From: Coprococcus sp.
GTDB lineage: Bacteria > Bacillota > Clostridia > Lachnospirales > Lachnospiraceae
Direction: 5' to 3'
NCBI GenBank assembly: GCA_016297495.1
Contig: JAEDGN010000074.1
Location: 1 to 9,811, forward strand
Length of the DNA: 9,811 nucleotides
Shown: piece by piece, positions 8,291 through 9,811 of the stretch
How the letters are laid out: each line of letters starts with the position of its first letter
Position numbering within the stretch: position 1 is the first letter of the stretch
Notes under the pieces: model-generated
What the model was told of the DNA's origin: nothing
The model's input: only the letters and a program-made list of their open reading frames with translations
The model's database searches: none
Position numbers and translations under genes: made by a program

Positions 8291-8857
8291 ATGGCAGAAA
8301 AAAAGAAAAAAAAGCGTCGGGCTTATCTCGACGCTTTTCAAAAAGATGAAAAAGGAAAGTACGAATACAGAGGAGATTTCTATATATGGCAGAATGAAGG
8401 TACAGAACTCCGACAGGAGCTGCTGCGGCTCTGGGCGGCCTGTGCAGTCATGATGGCGTCATTAATTGCGGCCGGGTGTGTGAATGCACCGGGGGCTGTC
8501 AATTGTGCTTATGTACTGATACCCTATACGATCAGTTTTCTGGTGGGTATCAGTGTGTGTTGGGGAATGCACCGCCTTACCGCAGGCGGGCATCCGCTGC
8601 GCGCTTATGTTTATCAGGCAAGTATCAGGCAGATTCCCGGACGCGCAGTTTGTACGGCCACAGGTGCAGGTGCTGCCATTGCCGGTGAGCTGGTTTATGT
8701 TCTCAGAAACGGCATGGAAGAAAAAACAGCCGGTTTTATCTGTTTTATTCTGCTGGAAGGGACGGCACTGGCAGCAGCGCTGAGTATCCGGCGGCGTGTA
8801 TGTAAAATGAAATGGGAAAAACAGGAAAAAAGTGCAAAGGAAGAAAGCACAAATTGA
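8291..8857 (+). CDS. Unrecognised small membrane protein, about four helices
   Basis: I do not recognise a named family. The 188-residue product starts with a very basic stretch (KKKKKRR at 4-10), then a hydrophilic segment of about 30 residues with the aromatic pattern KGKYEYRGDFYIW (21-33). Four probable transmembrane segments follow, at about 44-66, 72-95, 117-138 and 146-166. A charged Lys/Glu-rich tail ends the protein. The basic N-terminus suggests it faces the cytoplasm, and four helices would place the tail there too. The ATG at 8291 is 2 nt after the peptidase stop; AGGA (8276-8279) is the only upstream ribosome-site candidate. An in-frame TTG at 8282 would overlap the peptidase but has no better site. 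Oddities are the A7-G-A8 tract and a strong hairpin in codons 3-16. Its stop codon overlaps the -35 box of the next promoter. It is very probably a real gene; function unknown. Confidence 0.7.
   Translation: MAEKKKKKRRAYLDAFQKDEKGKYEYRGDFYIWQNEGTELRQELLRLWAACAVMMASLIAAGCVNAPGAVNCAYVLIPYTISFLVGISVCWGMHRLTAGGHPLRAYVYQASIRQIPGRAVCTATGAGAAIAGELVYVLRNGMEEKTAGFICFILLEGTALAAALSIRRRVCKMKWEKQEKSAKEESTN
8298..8338. terminator. Hairpin with A7-G-A8 flank, terminator-like chiefly on the minus strand
   Basis: Bases 8310-8321 pair with 8327-8338: ten Watson-Crick pairs of AAAAGCGTCG with CGACGCTTTT, one G-T wobble and one G-C pair, closing a 5-nt loop. On the plus strand only TTTT then C follows the stem core, so termination after the peptidase gene would be weak. 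Read on the minus strand, the same stem is followed by T8-C-T7, the form of a strong intrinsic terminator. It lies within the first 16 codons of the small membrane-protein gene, so it may be partly a by-product of Lys codons. Confidence 0.45.
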
Positions 8858-8882
8858 CAAAAGAACATAAGCCATATATAAT
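8854..8882 (+). promoter_or_regulatory. Consensus sigma-A promoter for the solute-binding lipoprotein gene
   Basis: TTGACA (8854-8859) is followed after exactly 17 nt by TATAAT (8877-8882), a perfect match to both housekeeping boxes at the optimal spacing. The surrounding DNA is AT-rich. Transcription would start near 8888-8891. The -35 box overlaps the stop codon of the upstream gene (8855-8857), which places the promoter at the operon boundary. It implies a leader of about 145 nt ahead of the ATG at 9036 and a strongly transcribed gene unless the leader attenuates it. Confidence 0.85.
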
Positions 8883-8907
8883 TATATTAACCATATATTG
8901 AGTCAAA

Positions 8908-8931
8908 ATGCATAAAATGATTATTATGTAA
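8908..8931 (+). other. Possible 7-codon leader ORF (MHKMIIM)
   Basis: ATG at 8908 opens a seven-codon frame with three methionines, ending at TAA (8929-8931), upstream of the leader hairpins. Only GAG (8900-8902) could act as a weak ribosome site. Such a frame could arise by chance in AT-rich DNA, so it is recorded only as a candidate leader peptide. Confidence 0.12.
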
Positions 8932-8945
8932 ACGGAAGCAGCGCG

Positions 8946-8969
8946 ATAAAGGGGGGATCCCCCCTTTAT
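8946..8969 (+). terminator. 24-nt perfect GC-core palindrome (hairpin 1)
   Basis: The two 12-nt halves are exact reverse complements: ATAAAGGGGGGA on the left and TCCCCCCTTTAT on the right. As RNA it would form about ten pairs around a GAUC loop. It lies about 90 nt after the membrane-protein stop and within the new promoter's leader. It could terminate read-through from the upstream operon, although only TTTAT follows the GC core, or act as an attenuator or mRNA-stabilising stem. As DNA, a perfect palindrome could also be a dimeric-protein operator. Confidence 0.5.
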
Positions 8970-8996
8970 GTATGTAGTTATACTACATACATAAAG
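8964..8996 (+). terminator. 15-bp AT-rich hairpin followed by a T-rich tract (hairpin 2)
   Basis: CTTTATGTATGTAGT (8964-8978) pairs perfectly with ACTACATACATAAAG (8982-8996) around a TAT loop. The next bases, 8997-9010, are T-rich (CTTTTGTCTGTTTG), giving a moderate intrinsic-terminator appearance just before the lipoprotein gene. Its first six bases are also the last six of hairpin 1, so the two stems compete. An operator for a dimeric regulator is the main alternative reading. Confidence 0.5.
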
Positions 8997-9023
8997 CTTT
9001 TGTCTGTTTGTGACTCAAAGAAA

Positions 9024-9029
9024 AGGAGG
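9024..9029 (+). promoter_or_regulatory. Strong ribosome binding site
   Basis: AGGAGG with 6 nt to the ATG at 9036 is close to ideal and sets the lipoprotein start. It lies just outside the possible closing helix of the leader (arm ends at 9018), so the helix could influence ribosome access. Confidence 0.85.
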
Positions 9030-9035
9030 AAAAAT

Positions 9036-9811
9036 ATGAAAAAAACTAAAAAATTGCTGGCCCTTATTTTAGGTCTGGCGCTGTGCGGCAGCGTGCTTGC
9101 AGGCTGCGGCGGGAACAAGTCAGGTGAGACAAGTGCACCTGCAGGTGAGACCACCGGTGAAACTCAGGCTGCCGGTGAGACAACAGCAGGGGGTGAAGGC
9201 GGTACGCTGGTTGTGTCTGCCAGCGGATTTGAGAACAAGTTCTCCCCATTCTTCGGAGCAAGTGCCGATGATATGGATGTGGCTGATATGACCCAGCTGT
9301 ACATGATGTATGTAGACCGTGTGTCCAATCCGGTACTGAATGGTATCGAGGGTGAGACACGTTCCTATAACGGTACGGACTATACCTATTATGGTCCTGC
9401 AGATATCGTTGTTACTGAGAATACCGACGGTACTGTATACTATGATATCAAGATGAGAGATGATCTTGTATTCTCCGATGGAACACCGATCGATATTGAT
9501 GATTTCATCTTTGGCATGTATGTTTATCTGGATCCATCCTATGATGGTTCTACAACTCTTTATTCCGCTCCGATCCAGGGTCTGGAGGCTTACAGAAGCG
9601 GTATGGATACACTGTATAATCTGCTGATTGCCGCAGGACGCGACAATACAGATTTCAGCAAGTGGGATGAGGCTACTCAGACAGCTTTCTGGAAGGATAT
9701 TGACGAAGTGGCAGGTCCTGCATTTGCCCAGTCTATCGTAGATTACTGTGTAGCTAACGGTTATGCTGAAGAAGGCGATATTGCCGGCGGCGCAGCAGCA
9801 TGGGGCTTTGA
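9036..9811 (+). CDS. Family-5 ABC transporter solute-binding lipoprotein (3' truncated by window edge)
   Basis: The first 258 residues of an extracytoplasmic binding protein are present and the frame stays open to the window end; complete relatives are usually 500-700 residues. A lipoprotein signal is clear: basic MKKTKK, hydrophobic core 7-20, then lipobox LAGC with the lipidated Cys at 24. A flexible linker rich in Gly, Glu, Thr and Ala (about 25-55) tethers the domain to the membrane. The mature domain shows LRL-like family-5 (oligopeptide, dipeptide or nickel) features, notably the MRDDLVFSDGTPIDIDDFIF stretch, a variant of the usual FHDGTPLTADDV pattern. A segment after SAPIQGLEAY looks like a lineage-specific insertion. 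Substrate is not determinable; peptides are a reasonable guess. It has its own consensus promoter, structured leader and strong ribosome site. Permease and ATPase genes are probably downstream, outside the window. Confidence 0.88.
   Translation, partial: MKKTKKLLALILGLALCGSVLAGCGGNKSGETSAPAGETTGETQAAGETTAGGEGGTLVVSASGFENKFSPFFGASADDMDVADMTQLYMMYVDRVSNPVLNGIEGETRSYNGTDYTYYGPADIVVTENTDGTVYYDIKMRDDLVFSDGTPIDIDDFIFGMYVYLDPSYDGSTTLYSAPIQGLEAYRSGMDTLYNLLIAAGRDNTDFSKWDEATQTAFWKDIDEVAGPAFAQSIVDYCVANGYAEEGDIAGGAAAWGF
9123..9181 (+). repeat. Imperfect GGTGARAC repeats encoding the lipoprotein linker
   Basis: The 8-mer GGTGAGAC occurs at 9123, 9144 and 9174, with a one-base variant GGTGAAAC at 9156. 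Each encodes Gly-Glu-Thr in frame. They build the spacer between the lipidated cysteine and the folded domain. Such low-complexity linkers often vary in length between strains. Confidence 0.7.

Larger units (their letters stand above)
8898..9018 (+). ncRNA. Candidate structured 5' leader of the solute-binding lipoprotein mRNA
   Basis: TTGAGTCA (8898-8905), about 9 nt after the predicted transcription start, is perfectly complementary to TGACTCAA (9011-9018), which ends 5 nt before the ribosome binding site. The two arms would close a domain holding a weak hairpin (CATAA 8911-8915 with TTATG 8924-8928), the GC palindrome and the long AT-rich hairpin. This layout resembles a cis-regulatory leader. 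I see no match to known riboswitch or T-box signatures. An 8-nt complement in this span could arise by chance, so the closing helix is tentative. Confidence 0.35.

Noticed and set aside
8386..8397. Alternative start with GAGGAGA upstream at 8386
   Set aside because: This ATG is in a different frame and reaches a stop after three codons, so the good-looking ribosome site there does not serve a gene.
739..8875. Many minus-strand open frames of 60-180 codons, such as 1074-1619 and 1891-2373
   Set aside because: They lie opposite confidently assigned genes, have no recognisable domains and lack a convincing ribosome binding site or independent promoter. They are shadows of codon bias on the plus strand.
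8951..8964. GGATCC (BamHI site) within the G6/C6 palindrome suggesting a cloning junction
   Set aside because: Both flanks read as natural leader sequence between a consensus promoter and a normal ribosome site, and no vector-like sequence is visible.
8888..9035. Known riboswitch or T-box in the leader
   Set aside because: I see no T-box motif (TGGNACCGCG-like) and no conserved core of the SAM, TPP, FMN, lysine, glycine or cobalamin classes.

Overview
The window looks like a chromosomal housekeeping segment from a gut-type Clostridia, most likely Lachnospiraceae. The reasons are moderate GC, dense co-directional genes with strong AGGAGG-type ribosome binding sites, a SpoVB/MurJ-type flippase, a ProB without a PUA domain, a YnzC/DUF896 protein, and a solute-binding lipoprotein with a Gly/Glu/Thr/Ala linker. 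This taxonomic call is inference from gene style; there is no rRNA or marker that settles it. All real genes are on the + strand.

Positions 1-8857 read as one tightly packed run. In order: the C-terminal part of a multi-spanning lipid-linked-precursor flippase; two unrelated FAD-dependent oxidoreductases (an HI0933/BaiN-like protein and a COG2509-type dehydrogenase) that overlap by 8-11 nt; glutamate 5-kinase (proB); a small DUF896 protein; 5-formyltetrahydrofolate cyclo-ligase; glutamate-5-semialdehyde dehydrogenase (proA); an M3-family zinc oligoendopeptidase; and an unrecognised four-helix membrane protein. No gap exceeds about 25 nt, and four gene junctions overlap. The pair proB and proA supplies the two enzymes that turn glutamate into glutamate-5-semialdehyde for proline synthesis, but here they are split by two overlapping genes.

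Positions 8858-9035 are the only sizeable intergenic space. They hold a perfect-consensus sigma-A promoter (TTGACA, 17 nt, TATAAT) whose -35 box overlaps the upstream stop codon. A leader of roughly 145 nt follows, with a GC-rich 24-nt perfect palindrome, an overlapping 15-bp hairpin that competes for the same six bases, and an 8-nt complementary pair that could close the whole structure just upstream of a strong ribosome binding site. This is the most interesting non-coding element in the window.

Positions 9036-9811 begin a family-5 (oligopeptide/nickel-type) solute-binding lipoprotein that runs off the end. Its permease and ATPase genes would be expected beyond the window. The oligoendopeptidase and this possible peptide-binding protein could serve peptide uptake and breakdown, but they appear to be in separate transcription units. 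I found no CRISPR array, tRNA, rRNA, insertion sequence or prophage signal. Most of the window is ordinary core genome. Points for follow-up are the structured leader, the hairpin and poly-A tract at the start of the small membrane protein gene, and the nested proB-DUF896-cyclo-ligase-proA overlap chain.
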